Source: an uncultured Ruminococcus sp.
GTDB lineage: Bacteria; Bacillota; Clostridia; Oscillospirales; Ruminococcaceae
Assembly (NCBI GenBank): GCA_900539095.1
Contig: UQAR01000016.1
Coordinates: 1 to 33,313 of the forward strand
Length of the DNA stretch: 33,313 bases
Direction: 5' to 3'
The notes beneath the pieces were generated by a model, which was not told where the DNA came from, searched no databases, and worked only from the letters and a program-made list of their open reading frames with translations. Position numbers and translations under genes: made by a program. This document shows, piece after piece, positions 1 through 7,389 of the stretch. The stretch's first letter is position 1; each line of letters opens with the position of its first letter.

Positions 1-45
1 CGGTGATAATACGGTTCGATAACCATACAAACTATCCTATCGCAC

Positions 46-140
46 CTGTAGGGGAGCGACGCCCTCGGCGTCCCGCTATTTCTCGCCCGTTGAATTATTG
101 GAGAATATCACAACAATGTCACTATGAATAATTCGGCATC
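46..140. repeat. MITE-like interspersed repeat, copy 1
   Basis: This stretch aligns end to end with 26507-26600: both run from a TAGGGG start through a GACGCC/GGCGTC-type hairpin and a CCCG, then share CCCGTTGAATTATTGG / CCCATTGAATTATTGG, an AATATCNCANCAATG block and a GAATAATT block. The left hairpin arm pair is GACGCC (58-63) with GGCGTC (67-72). The family is described in the findings. There is no coding potential. It probably arose as a small non-autonomous mobile element; no target duplication is evident at this copy, whose far end is not recognisable. Confidence 0.6.
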
Positions 141-157
141 ATGGGTGTGACAATTAT

Positions 158-191
158 CACTTAACCCCGTTCCTCACTTAACTCCGCTCCC
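158..191 (+). repeat. 17-bp tandem direct repeat, two copies
   Basis: Two adjacent 17-base units, CACTTAACCCCGTTCCT (158-174) and CACTTAACTCCGCTCCC (175-191), differ at three positions. They sit just upstream of the -35 of the ExbB-like operon (216-221). They could be a duplicated regulator site or chance slippage; no known operator is recognised. Confidence 0.45.
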
Positions 192-215
192 CACACAATA
201 TTCTCTCCCCACATC

Positions 216-244
216 TTGCATTTTCCCTCAAAATGTGCTATCAT
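216..244 (+). promoter_or_regulatory. Sigma-A promoter of the exbB/exbD-like operon
   Basis: TTGCAT (-35, 216-221), 17-base spacer, TATCAT (-10, 239-244), with TGC directly before the -10 (extended -10). Predicted transcription start is near 251, right before the AAAGGGGG ribosome binding site (252-259). This makes the upstream ATG at 235 untranscribed and supports the GTG start at 268. Confidence 0.65.
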
Positions 245-267
245 TATTTCTAAAGGGGGTCTTATCC

Positions 268-786
268 GTGAAAAAACTCTTTTCCGTCATCTTTATGAAC
301 TTTTTCGGTTTCGACATGATAATCTTCTTGGTCGCTGTCGCTACCGCCCTCGTTTTTTATTTTACTAAAAAATCTGCCGATGTTTTATATAACAAACTCC
401 ATCTGAACATCTTCGTTCCCGACTCAGGTGCGTCACGCCGTCAGGCTGACAGCGATATCTCCGATATCCGTGAGACCGATATCGTATCAATGCGTAACCG
501 CACAGGCAGCCTCTATTCACTTTTTGTGAACCTCACAGGCATCTTCCCTTTGCTCGGTATCCTCGGTACTGTCATCTCACTCCTTGGTATGGTGGGCGAT
601 ATGTCCAGTGTCCAGGATAATTTCTACGGTGCTTTGACCTCTACCTTTTGGGGACTGGTCTTTGCTATAATCTTCAAATTTCTCGACGGAATAATCTCCG
701 CAAAAATTGAGGACAATGAGAAAAACGTTCAGCTTTATCTCGAAAGAAACAACGCCGAACATTCTCAAAGCGGTGAACAGCCATGA
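268..786 (+). CDS. MotA/TolQ/ExbB-family proton channel subunit
   Basis: A 172-residue inner-membrane protein of the MotA/TolQ/ExbB family, which forms the pentameric stator channel that uses ion-motive force to drive a partner. Visible: an N-terminal hydrophobic helix (FDMIIFLVAVATALVFYF), a cytoplasmic loop, then the family's paired helices around LTGIFPLLGILGTVISLLGM and FYGALTSTFWGLVFAIIFKF. The Pro-Leu-Leu-Gly-x-Leu-Gly-Thr segment and the ALxSTxWGL segment are the most diagnostic parts. The chosen start is GTG at 268, 8 bases after AAAGGGGG; the in-frame ATG at 235 lies inside the promoter. The stop overlaps the next start by four bases (ATGA), implying translational coupling to the ExbD-like partner. 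No TonB or outer-membrane partner is expected in this cell type, so the driven process is unknown. Family call is firm; function is open. Confidence 0.85.
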   Translation: MKKLFSVIFMNFFGFDMIIFLVAVATALVFYFTKKSADVLYNKLHLNIFVPDSGASRRQADSDISDIRETDIVSMRNRTGSLYSLFVNLTGIFPLLGILGTVISLLGMVGDMSSVQDNFYGALTSTFWGLVFAIIFKFLDGIISAKIEDNEKNVQLYLERNNAEHSQSGEQP

Positions 787-1379
787 ACGGTTTCAGGAAA
801 AATAAGGGTATCGTCCTTGAACTGACTTCCCTTCTTGACGTTATCATGATAATGCTTTTCTGGGTCATGACTGACGTTTCTGCATCAGCCGACAGTCAGA
901 AAGAGGACGCAAAAGCTCAGGTGCAGGCTGTTACACAGCAGCTTGAAGAGCAAAAGCAAAAGTCCGCTGACGAGCTTGAAAAGCTCCGTGAGGATATGCA
1001 AAAGCAGATAGACGAGGCATATAAAAAGGCTGAGAACATAAACAGCAATGCCGCAAAAAATCAGCAGGCTCTTGACGGATACACTCAGGGTATGCTCATA
1101 TCACTTGATATGCGAAATGAGAACGGCACTGATAAGCTGTATATTTCCCGAAATGATGAAGATATTATGACCGTGACCCCTGATGATGATATCTCAGGCA
1201 GGCTCATATCACTTTTTGAAGGACTTGGTGCAGCAGACGGCGAGGTAATGCTTGCGGCAGTTGTCTATGACGGCGACGCTGTGCTTTACCGTGACATGAA
1301 GATAGTAGAAAACGCCGTGCAGACAGTTTCAGACAAATACGGCAACGTTTATTTCACATACATAAACACTTCTAAATAG
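783..1379 (+). CDS. ExbD/TolR-like partner with coiled-coil insert
   Basis: A 198-residue single-pass protein. The start NGFRKNKGIVLELTSLLDVIMIMLFWVM matches the ExbD/TolR topology: a short positively charged cytoplasmic tail, then a transmembrane helix whose Asp (in SLLDVI) occupies the place of the ion-carrying aspartate. Residues about 38-95 are Gln/Lys/Glu-rich and predicted coiled coil, longer than in ordinary ExbD. The C-terminal part (about 108-198) ends in an ExbD-like strand-helix-strand pattern (AAVVYDGDAVLYRDMKIV, then VYFTYIN). No OmpA-like peptidoglycan-binding domain is seen, so it is not a typical MotB. It starts within the stop of the upstream channel gene and is followed 14 bases on by a second ExbD-like gene. 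No strong ribosome binding site precedes it, consistent with coupling. Confidence 0.7.
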   Translation: MNGFRKNKGIVLELTSLLDVIMIMLFWVMTDVSASADSQKEDAKAQVQAVTQQLEEQKQKSADELEKLREDMQKQIDEAYKKAENINSNAAKNQQALDGYTQGMLISLDMRNENGTDKLYISRNDEDIMTVTPDDDISGRLISLFEGLGAADGEVMLAAVVYDGDAVLYRDMKIVENAVQTVSDKYGNVYFTYINTSK

Positions 1380-1393
1380 AAAGGACAATAAAA

Positions 1394-1915
1394 ATGAGTA
1401 TTCAGAACGATGTTGAAAAGCTCTACCGCAGCGATCTTGAAAAGCAAAGGCAGAAACAGAAGAAGAAAAAGAAGAAAAGACTTTTGGGTGTCCTGCTGAC
1501 AGTTATAATAATCGCCGCACTTATTCTTATAATGCAGTATCTCGGACTTGGACTGGGCGGAGGAAAAGGCGAAGGCTCAGGCGAGGGAAAGGACGTTAGC
1601 ACCTCCTCAAATGACACTTCCGTGACCACCACCACAACAGCTGTGCCAAAAGAATTTTTCGATATCAGAGTTTCAGGCAGCACATATATAATCGACGAGC
1701 GTGTGGTAGACCTCAACAGTCTTGTTTCCACCGTTAAGCTTATGAGCGACAATGTTATTGTAAGGATAACAGACGACAACGCTACAAAGAACGCTATGGA
1801 GGACTTGAAAAAGGCTCTCACCGATGACGGAAGAGAGTTCACAGAAACAGTTCTTGACGATTCATCTTTGGATAACAGCGTGGCTGATGACGTCACATCA
1901 GAAACCGTAAGATAA
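1394..1915 (+). CDS. Second ExbD-like single-pass protein
   Basis: A 173-residue protein: a very basic cytoplasmic N terminus (a run of Lys/Gln, residues 17-29), one transmembrane helix (about 31-50), a Gly/Ser/Thr-rich linker, and a C-terminal domain from about residue 90. That domain (FDIRVSGSTYIIDERVVD followed by LNSLVSTVKLM, VIVRITDDNATKNAMEDLKKAL) has the order of the ExbD periplasmic domain: strand with a conserved xYxx, the ID/VDL element, a helix, a VxIxxDxxA strand and a final helix. Unlike its neighbour the membrane helix lacks an obvious buried Asp. It has an AAAGGA ribosome binding site and is the last gene of the cassette, before the terminator at 2020-2044. It may be an accessory or peptidoglycan-facing subunit; the assignment rests on pattern, not on a firm family match. 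Confidence 0.55.
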   Translation: MSIQNDVEKLYRSDLEKQRQKQKKKKKKRLLGVLLTVIIIAALILIMQYLGLGLGGGKGEGSGEGKDVSTSSNDTSVTTTTTAVPKEFFDIRVSGSTYIIDERVVDLNSLVSTVKLMSDNVIVRITDDNATKNAMEDLKKALTDDGREFTETVLDDSSLDNSVADDVTSETVR

Positions 1916-1923
1916 AATCGTAG

Positions 1924-1942
1924 GGGCGAACAGCGTTCGCCC
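1924..1942. repeat. Short palindromic repeat (GGGCGAAC-AGC-GTTCGCCC)
   Basis: Perfect 8-base arms with a 3-base loop, preceded by GTAGGGGC. It matches the ends of the TGTAGGGGCG repeat family seen at 20284-20350 and 26507-26664, so it looks like a solo end of that element. Confidence 0.6.
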
Positions 1943-2019
1943 GTTGTTCAGTGCGTTTAACAAAAACAGACGGACAGGGTTCGCCTGCTTTCTCAATAGA
2001 CAGATAATATAATAAAAAT

Positions 2020-2044
2020 GGGGACGGTCAAGCCGTCCTCTTTT
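2020..2044 (+). terminator. Intrinsic terminator after the ExbD-like genes
   Basis: GGACGG (2022-2027), loop TCAAG, CCGTCC (2033-2038), extended by two more pairs including a wobble, then TCTTTT. It lies between the third cassette gene and the patatin gene. A TATAAT at 2008-2013 overlaps its upstream flank and may be the -10 of the next operon, but no convincing -35 accompanies it. Confidence 0.6.
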
Positions 2045-2063
2045 CAGAAACAGAGGTAATTTT

Positions 2064-2912
2064 ATGCTTGGACTTACACTTGAGGGCGGAGCAAGCAGGA
2101 CTGTGTATTCCTGCGGAATAATGGACGCTCTGCTTGAGGACGATATCATTGCCGATTATGTTATAGGCGTGTCGGCTGGAGCGGCTTTCGGCGTTTCTTA
2201 CTGCTCAGGACAGATAGGAAGAAATCTCCGTCTTGCCACCGAGTTCATGGGCACAAAGAAATACATGGGTGCAAGACATCTTATTGACCCTAAAAACCGC
2301 AGTTACTATAATCTTGACTATGCCTACAACGTTGTGCCGAATGTTGAACTGCCCTTTGACTATGAGGCTTACAGAAACTTCAAGGGCAGATTTTGTGCTG
2401 TTGTGACAAATGTAAAAACCGGCAAGCCTGAATACATGGACGTGCCGAGAGATGACACTCACTGGAATCTGCTGAGAGCGACTTGTGCACTTCCGCTGCT
2501 TTTCCCTGAGATAGAGATAAACGGCGAAATGTATATGGACGGCGGTATCTCAGATTCCATACCGTATTTGCAGGCGATAAAAGCAGGCTGTGACAAGAAT
2601 ATCGTTGTGCTCACCCGACCAAAGGGATATGTAAAAACGCAAGAGCCTGCCGCAAAGCTTGCAATAAAATATTATCACAAGCACCCTGAATTTGCCGAGG
2701 CACTTGCCACCAGAGCGGAGAGATACAATAAATGTATCGCAGAGCTTATGGAGCTTAAAGCCGAGGGCAAAGTCTTTGTTTTCACACCTAAGACCACTTT
2801 CGGTGTGGGAAGAACAGAGGGCGACCCTGCAAAGCTGAGAAGGCTCTACGATTACGGCTACAACCACGCAAAATGGGCAATGGACGATCTGAAAAAATAT
2901 CTTCGCAAGTAG
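2064..2912 (+). CDS. Patatin-like phospholipase
   Basis: A 282-residue serine lipid acyl hydrolase of the patatin family (RssA/YchK-like branch), expected to cleave acyl chains from phospholipids or lysophospholipids. It has the full catalytic apparatus: the oxyanion-hole loop EGGASR (7-12), the nucleophile elbow GVSAG (35-39, Ser37) and the dyad aspartate in DGG (Asp159). Length is typical for a single-domain bacterial patatin and there is no signal peptide, so it is predicted cytoplasmic. The start is supported by AGAGGTAATTTT upstream. It is followed after 15 bases by a metallophosphoesterase and then an M20 peptidase, probably as one operon. Bacterial patatins are sometimes effectors in anti-phage systems, but here the neighbours are ordinary catabolic enzymes and nothing supports that role. 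Confidence 0.9.
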   Translation: MLGLTLEGGASRTVYSCGIMDALLEDDIIADYVIGVSAGAAFGVSYCSGQIGRNLRLATEFMGTKKYMGARHLIDPKNRSYYNLDYAYNVVPNVELPFDYEAYRNFKGRFCAVVTNVKTGKPEYMDVPRDDTHWNLLRATCALPLLFPEIEINGEMYMDGGISDSIPYLQAIKAGCDKNIVVLTRPKGYVKTQEPAAKLAIKYYHKHPEFAEALATRAERYNKCIAELMELKAEGKVFVFTPKTTFGVGRTEGDPAKLRRLYDYGYNHAKWAMDDLKKYLRK

Positions 2913-2927
2913 GAATGAGGTAATAAA

Positions 2928-3785
2928 ATGTCATACAAGCTGCCGCTTTTTGCTGTCGCCGCATTTGTGGGCGGTTATACGCTTATTTCAAACAGACAGC
3001 TGAGGGTGAACAAATACGAACTGAAGGTATCAAAGCTCCCTGAAAGCTTTGCAGGCAAAAAGATACTTCTTCTTGCAGACCTGCACAAAAAACGCTATGG
3101 GGACAATTTTAACAATCTTGTAAATTCCTGCATCGCCGCTGAACCTGACTTTATTTTCTTTGCAGGAGATCTTTACAGCCGTGACGAAACGGACATGATA
3201 CCAAAGCTTGCACTTATGAAAAGGCTAAAGCATATCGCACCGACCTATTATATTTTTGGCAATCATGAAACTGACAACATGGACAATGCCGAGGCACTGG
3301 CTTTGAAACTCAGCGAATGCGGCGTACACGTTCTGAGAAACGCTATGGAGCAGATAAAAATAGGCGACGAGCACATAAATATTTACGGCACGCAGCTGCC
3401 CCAGAAATTTTACCGCAACGAGGATTTTTCCCACAATGACCTCCCTGAGCTTACAAAAGCCGATCTTACAAAGCTTTTGGGCGAGCCTGACAAAAGGGAG
3501 TGTAACTTTTTGCTTTCCCACACGCCGCTGGCGTTCCGTGCTTATGCGGACTGGGGGGCAGATGTGACATTTTCTGGGCACTGTCACGGAGGGGTCATAA
3601 GGCTGCCTTTTATTGGCGGTATACTTTCTCCTGAGCGGAAATTCTTTCCACGATACACAAAGGGCATTTACGAACTTAACGCTGAACAGGGCTTGGCTAA
3701 GCTTGCTGTTACGGCAGGACTTGGTAAATTCAGACTGAATAATCCCTCGGAAATAATGATTTGCACACTTGAAAGGCAGGAATAA
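2928..3785 (+). CDS. Membrane-tethered metallophosphoesterase (YkuE/YaeI-like)
   Basis: A 285-residue calcineurin-like metallophosphoesterase. An uncleaved N-terminal hydrophobic segment (about 4-21) should anchor it. The binuclear-metal motifs appear in order: DLH (51-53), GDLYS (80-84, Asp81), GNHE (111-114), a later SHTPLA, and GHCHGG. The last motif is usually GHTHGG in this subfamily, so Thr to Cys is a small deviation. Members act on phosphodiesters or UDP-sugar/lipid pyrophosphates; substrate cannot be read from the sequence. It starts 15 bases after the patatin stop with GAGGTAATAAA ahead of the ATG, and its stop is two bases from the next start, so co-translation with both neighbours is likely. 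Confidence 0.88.
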   Translation: MSYKLPLFAVAAFVGGYTLISNRQLRVNKYELKVSKLPESFAGKKILLLADLHKKRYGDNFNNLVNSCIAAEPDFIFFAGDLYSRDETDMIPKLALMKRLKHIAPTYYIFGNHETDNMDNAEALALKLSECGVHVLRNAMEQIKIGDEHINIYGTQLPQKFYRNEDFSHNDLPELTKADLTKLLGEPDKRECNFLLSHTPLAFRAYADWGADVTFSGHCHGGVIRLPFIGGILSPERKFFPRYTKGIYELNAEQGLAKLAVTAGLGKFRLNNPSEIMICTLERQE

Positions 3786-3787
3786 AT

Positions 3788-5077
3788 ATGTATCAGAAAC
3801 AATTTGCAGAATATTTTGACAAGCACATGGACGAGATACTTCGTGACCTTGACGAGATAATCTCTATCGAGAGCGTTGGTGACATAAACGCCCCTGTTAA
3901 GCCATTTGGCGAGGGTTCACGCAAAGCTCTTGACTGGGGAAAGGCTTATCTTGAAAAGCTTGGCATGACAACAAAGGACTTTGACGGCTATGCTGTTCAC
4001 GGCGATTTTTACCCTGAGGAAGAATGTAAGCTTGCTGTGCTTTCACATCTTGACACTGTTCCCGCAGGCGAGGGCTGGAGCTATCCGCCTTTCAAGCTGA
4101 CAAAGGCTGACGGAAAGCTTTTTGGCAGAGGAACTATCGACGATAAAGGTCCGAGCGTTGCTGTGCTGTGGGCTGTTAAGGCTATCAAGGAACTTAACGT
4201 GCCGATAAAAAAGAATTTCCGTGTTATTTTCGGCGGCAATGAAGAGGGCGGCTGCGAGGACATGGAATATTATGAGAGCAAGCAGCCTTTCCCTGAAATG
4301 GTGTTCACGCCGGACGGTTCTTTCCCTGTGCTCAACTGCGAAAAGGGCATGGTGCATCTCACGTTCTCAGCTGAGTTTTCAGATGATAAGATAGCTGAGA
4401 TAAATGGCGGCAGCGTTATAAACGCTATCCCTGACAAGTGCACAGTTAAGTTTACTGACGGCAGTGAAAAAGTCATCAGAGGAAAATCATCACACGGTTC
4501 AAGACCTGAAAACGGCGACAATGCGGTAACGAAATTTGTGGCAGGATACAAAGGCGAAAACGAGCTGCTGGGTGGACTGGCTGAACTTTTCCCTCATGGT
4601 GAATGTAACGGAAAGTCCTGCGGGCTTGGTTTTTCAGATGATGTATCAGGAGAAATGACCTGTGCACTCACTATCCTGAAAACAGAGGGCGGCAGACTTC
4701 ATGGTGGCATTGACATACGTTTCCCTATTGACAAGACCCTTGGAGAGATAAGCAAAATTATTACTTCCGCACTGGAGAGCAAGGGATTCAAGGTCGATGA
4801 GCTTGACGGCATGGAGCCGCATTATGTTGACGAAAACAGCGAATTTGTTCAGACTTTGCTCAGAGTATACGAAAAGGTCAAGGGCGAAAAGGGAAAATGT
4901 ATCGCTGAGGGCGGAATAACTTATGTTCACAACACAAAGGGCGGCGTTGCTTTCGGTGCGGAATTCCCTGAGGAAAACAACAATATGCACGGTGCTGACG
5001 AACATATTTCTATGGAAACTTTCAAAATAAATCTGAATATGTATGCAAACGCTATTGCGGAGCTTTGCGGTGAATAA
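3788..5077 (+). CDS. M20 family dipeptidase (PepV/Sapep type)
   Basis: A 429-residue zinc metallopeptidase of the M20 family, PepV/Sapep branch, which hydrolyses dipeptides in the cytoplasm. Metal and catalytic residues are in place: SHLDT (His87, Asp89), GRGTIDDKGP (Asp119 bridging), NEEGG (Glu152 general base with Glu153), PDGSFP (Asp176) and the late HGADEH (His401 region). The long GRGTIDDKGPSVA signature is the one characteristic of PepV-like enzymes. It is somewhat shorter than the usual 460-470 residues, with the lid domain (about 185-295) apparently compact. It is the last gene of the patatin operon; an AGGAATAA precedes the ATG. PepV-like naming is by family; a carboxypeptidase or amidohydrolase activity is less likely. 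Confidence 0.85.
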   Translation: MYQKQFAEYFDKHMDEILRDLDEIISIESVGDINAPVKPFGEGSRKALDWGKAYLEKLGMTTKDFDGYAVHGDFYPEEECKLAVLSHLDTVPAGEGWSYPPFKLTKADGKLFGRGTIDDKGPSVAVLWAVKAIKELNVPIKKNFRVIFGGNEEGGCEDMEYYESKQPFPEMVFTPDGSFPVLNCEKGMVHLTFSAEFSDDKIAEINGGSVINAIPDKCTVKFTDGSEKVIRGKSSHGSRPENGDNAVTKFVAGYKGENELLGGLAELFPHGECNGKSCGLGFSDDVSGEMTCALTILKTEGGRLHGGIDIRFPIDKTLGEISKIITSALESKGFKVDELDGMEPHYVDENSEFVQTLLRVYEKVKGEKGKCIAEGGITYVHNTKGGVAFGAEFPEENNNMHGADEHISMETFKINLNMYANAIAELCGE

Positions 5078-5093
5078 TTGACCTGCACGGCTC

Positions 5094-5122
5094 TTGACAA
5101 AGTATGCTTTTAGTGATATACT
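5094..5122 (+). promoter_or_regulatory. Sigma-A promoter of tyrA
   Basis: TTGACA (5094-5099), 17-base spacer, TATACT (5117-5122). It gives a leader of about 45 bases before the tyrA ATG at 5173, so tyrA can be transcribed independently of the upstream dipeptidase. Confidence 0.8.
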
Positions 5123-5172
5123 TTATTACATAAAAGCTTAAAAGCGTAAAAGCAAAGGGAGCATGACGGACA

Positions 5173-6012
5173 ATGAAGATTTGTATAGTTGGACTTGGAC
5201 TTATAGGCGGTTCGCTTGCCAAGGCAATAAAAAAGAACACTCACGAGAGCTGTTTCGGAATCGACATAGACAGGGGAACGATAGCAGGTGCGTTGGCACA
5301 GGAGGCTATTGACGGAGAGATGACCATTGACGACCTTGCAGGCTGCGACGTTGTTATTGTGGGACTTCACCCTGAGGCTACCATAAAATTCATCACGGAA
5401 AACGCCGGCAAGTTCAAAAAGGGCGGTATCGTGCTTGACACCTGCGGTGTAAAGGGCGAGATAGTCAGGGCTGTTGAGGACGTTTGCATAGAAAACGGCG
5501 TAAACTTTCTGGGCTGTCACCCTATGGCAGGACGTGAATTTTCAGGCTTTGCATACTCGGTGGACAATCTTTTCGAGAAAGCAAGCTTTATAATGACGCC
5601 TACAGACAGGACGCCTATGAGGGTTGTGCAGGAGATATCCAGGCTTGCATACAACATAGGTTTTGCAAAGGTCGTTGTATCAAACGTTGAGGAGCATGAC
5701 AGCGTTATTGCGTTCACATCGCAGCTTGCTCACGTTGTATCAAGCTCATATGTAAAAAGCCCTAGTCTTTTAAAGCAGGCTGGTTTTTCGGCAGGTTCTT
5801 TCAAAGACCTTACAAGAGTGGCAAAGCTCAACGAGGATATGTGGACGGAGCTTTTCCTTATGAACCGTGGTCCACTGGTTGACGAGATAGAGCACATAAT
5901 CGCAAGGCTGACGGAATATCGTGACGCCATTGCTAATAATGACGCTCAGAGGTTGCATGACCTGCTCAAAGAAGGCCGTGAGCTAAAGGAGCTTTCAAAC
6001 AACAGCAAATGA
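5173..6012 (+). CDS. tyrA: Prephenate dehydrogenase
   Basis: A 279-residue NAD(P)-dependent prephenate dehydrogenase that converts prephenate to 4-hydroxyphenylpyruvate on the way to tyrosine. The N terminus is a Rossmann fold with GLGLIGGS (7-14) and an acidic residue ending the second strand (GIDID), favouring NAD. GCHPMAGRE (near 115-123) is the conserved substrate-binding segment with the catalytic His, and AGFSAGSFKDLTRVA the conserved C-terminal dimer-domain motif. There is no chorismate mutase or ACT domain, so it is the short monofunctional form. Other shikimate genes are not adjacent. The AAGGGAG ribosome binding site is 11 bases from the ATG. A strong terminator follows (6015-6052). 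Confidence 0.93.
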   Translation: MKICIVGLGLIGGSLAKAIKKNTHESCFGIDIDRGTIAGALAQEAIDGEMTIDDLAGCDVVIVGLHPEATIKFITENAGKFKKGGIVLDTCGVKGEIVRAVEDVCIENGVNFLGCHPMAGREFSGFAYSVDNLFEKASFIMTPTDRTPMRVVQEISRLAYNIGFAKVVVSNVEEHDSVIAFTSQLAHVVSSSYVKSPSLLKQAGFSAGSFKDLTRVAKLNEDMWTELFLMNRGPLVDEIEHIIARLTEYRDAIANNDAQRLHDLLKEGRELKELSNNSK

Positions 6013-6014
6013 TC

Positions 6015-6055
6015 AAAGCCGTACAGATGTTGGTCTGTACGGCTTTTGTTTTTTT
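6015..6055. terminator. Strong, probably bidirectional terminator between tyrA and the cohesin-like gene
   Basis: AAAGCCGTACAGA (6015-6027), loop TGTTGG, TCTGTACGGCTTT (6034-6046): 13 perfect pairs, followed by TTTTGTTTTTTT on the + strand and preceded by only a short A run for the - strand. It separates two convergent genes. Confidence 0.9.
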
Positions 6056-6072
6056 GTGATATGTCTCACAAA

Positions 6073-7299
6073 TTATTTATCAGAATCATCATCGGTGACT
6101 TCTTCGTAATCATAGTTCTCTTCAAAGTCATCTGTATCCTCGTCGGTGTCGTCGGCATTTTCCTCGGCGGTTTCGGTTTCTTCGTCAGATTTCTCAGGCT
6201 CTTCGCCGATATCTTCTTCCTCTTCATCTTCTGTATCGTCAGACTTCTTTTTGCCAACGGACTTCTTTCTGACTATCATCACATACTCAGCTGCGACAAC
6301 TGCCACACAGAGCACGCACACTATTGCGATAAGAATGCCCATTGAAATGCCACTGCTCTTCTCTTCTGTTGGAGCGGCTGCGATTTTTGAGGAGCTGTCT
6401 GCCTCAGAGCTTTCCACTTTGGACACCTCAGGGTCTTTGATAACTACCTTGAAATGACCTACTGAGCCGTCCTTATATGTAATGTCTATTTTAGTTTCGC
6501 CTGTGCTCATAGTCTGGAATTTGCCGTTCTCAAAAATAAGCACTTCGCCGTTTTTCACGGTAACGCTGTCAACATCTGTAAGTCCCATATCAGCAGGGTC
6601 GATAGGCTCTTTAGAATAGTCAACGTCTATTTCGATATAGTTGCTGTCGTCGCTTTCTGACTCTGCGGCGTCTTTATATTTAACGATTCCGTTTTCCACC
6701 TGATTGGAAATTGCGTTGAGGTTCTCGTCATCAAGGGAATTTACGGTAAGATAAAGCACGGTTGAGGTAAGCTTTTCGTCTGCGACTTTGAAATGCAGTG
6801 TCGCATAGTTGCCGTCAAAGTCGGTGCCGTCTGCATTCACATAGTTATAGACGAACTTTCCTGCAAAGGCGTTATCAACTGCCATGCCGCCTGCTTTATC
6901 GTTAGTATCGCACTTTTCAAACTCTATAAGGCTTTCGTCATAGCCCACGGAGATAGATGCGTTTGAGATAAGGTGGTCAGACTGGATATTTATTTTCGCT
7001 GTGAACTTTTTATCCTTTACATCGCTGACCACGAGCTTTATCACTGTTGGGGTAGATGTTGGGGTATCTGCCACATAAGATGTTGTTGTGCCCCATGTTG
7101 TGGTTTCCCATGTTTGAGCGGTAGTGGTTGTCTGCTGGGTATCCTGCCACTGGGACTGCTCTGTTGTGGTGGTCACGTCCTGAGCAGGTTCGTTCTCGGG
7201 CAGAGTTGTGGTCTGCGGCGTTTCGTTATCCGCAAAACACACTGAGGTCATTGCCATGACTGCTGCGAATAATCCCACGGTTATTTTTTTGAAATTCAT
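6073..7299 (-). CDS. Cohesin-like domain surface protein, membrane anchored
   Basis: A 408-residue exported protein. Order: signal peptide (1-23, ending VCFA), Thr/Gln/Trp-rich linker (24-85), a cohesin-like beta domain (about 86-208), a second small beta domain (about 221-289), a Ser/Glu linker, a transmembrane helix (about 317-343), basic stop-transfer RKKSVGKKK, and a strongly acidic tail (353-408). The first domain has the cohesin/dockerin-binding fold signature: alternating strands, ISVGYDESLIEFE, an ALATLxFKV-like NYATLHFKVAD and a final NGIVKY strand. Cohesins bind dockerins in cellulosome-like complexes of ruminococci, but related carbohydrate-binding-like folds look alike, so partner binding is inference. 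GGAGAG precedes the ATG by 7 bases. The acidic cytoplasmic tail of about 55 residues is unusual for a scaffold anchor, which normally ends with a sortase signal. Confidence 0.65.
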   Translation of the reverse strand: MNFKKITVGLFAAVMAMTSVCFADNETPQTTTLPENEPAQDVTTTTEQSQWQDTQQTTTTAQTWETTTWGTTTSYVADTPTSTPTVIKLVVSDVKDKKFTAKINIQSDHLISNASISVGYDESLIEFEKCDTNDKAGGMAVDNAFAGKFVYNYVNADGTDFDGNYATLHFKVADEKLTSTVLYLTVNSLDDENLNAISNQVENGIVKYKDAAESESDDSNYIEIDVDYSKEPIDPADMGLTDVDSVTVKNGEVLIFENGKFQTMSTGETKIDITYKDGSVGHFKVVIKDPEVSKVESSEADSSSKIAAAPTEEKSSGISMGILIAIVCVLCVAVVAAEYVMIVRKKSVGKKKSDDTEDEEEEDIGEEPEKSDEETETAEENADDTDEDTDDFEENYDYEEVTDDDSDK

Positions 7300-7350
7300 T
7301 ATTTACTCTCCTGATCTTGTGCAGTATTTCCAATATTTTGCCGTAAACAA

Positions 7351-7377
7351 GGGCTGCCGACATGAAAGCCGCAGCCC
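7351..7377 (-). terminator. Terminator of the cyclophilin operon
   Basis: GGGCTGC and GCAGCCC arms (7351-7357 and 7371-7377) directly after the cyclophilin stop; read on the - strand the stem is followed by TTGTTT, a modest T tract. On the + strand it is followed by ATTTTTT but no + gene precedes it. Confidence 0.55.
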
Positions 7378-7389
7378 ATTTTTTACATC

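Noticed and set aside
235..267. ATG at 235 as start of the ExbB-like gene
   Set aside because: It lies inside the spacer/-10 of the promoter and upstream of the ribosome binding site; GTG 268 is better placed.
268..2912. ExbB/ExbD-like genes plus patatin as a Zorya- or CBASS-like defence island
   Set aside because: No ZorC/ZorD, no nucleotidyltransferase or sensor gene, a terminator separates the cassette from the patatin gene, and the patatin is followed by ordinary catabolic enzymes.
6146..6457. Ser-rich + strand frame
   Set aside because: Antisense of the acidic tail and transmembrane part of the cohesin-like protein.
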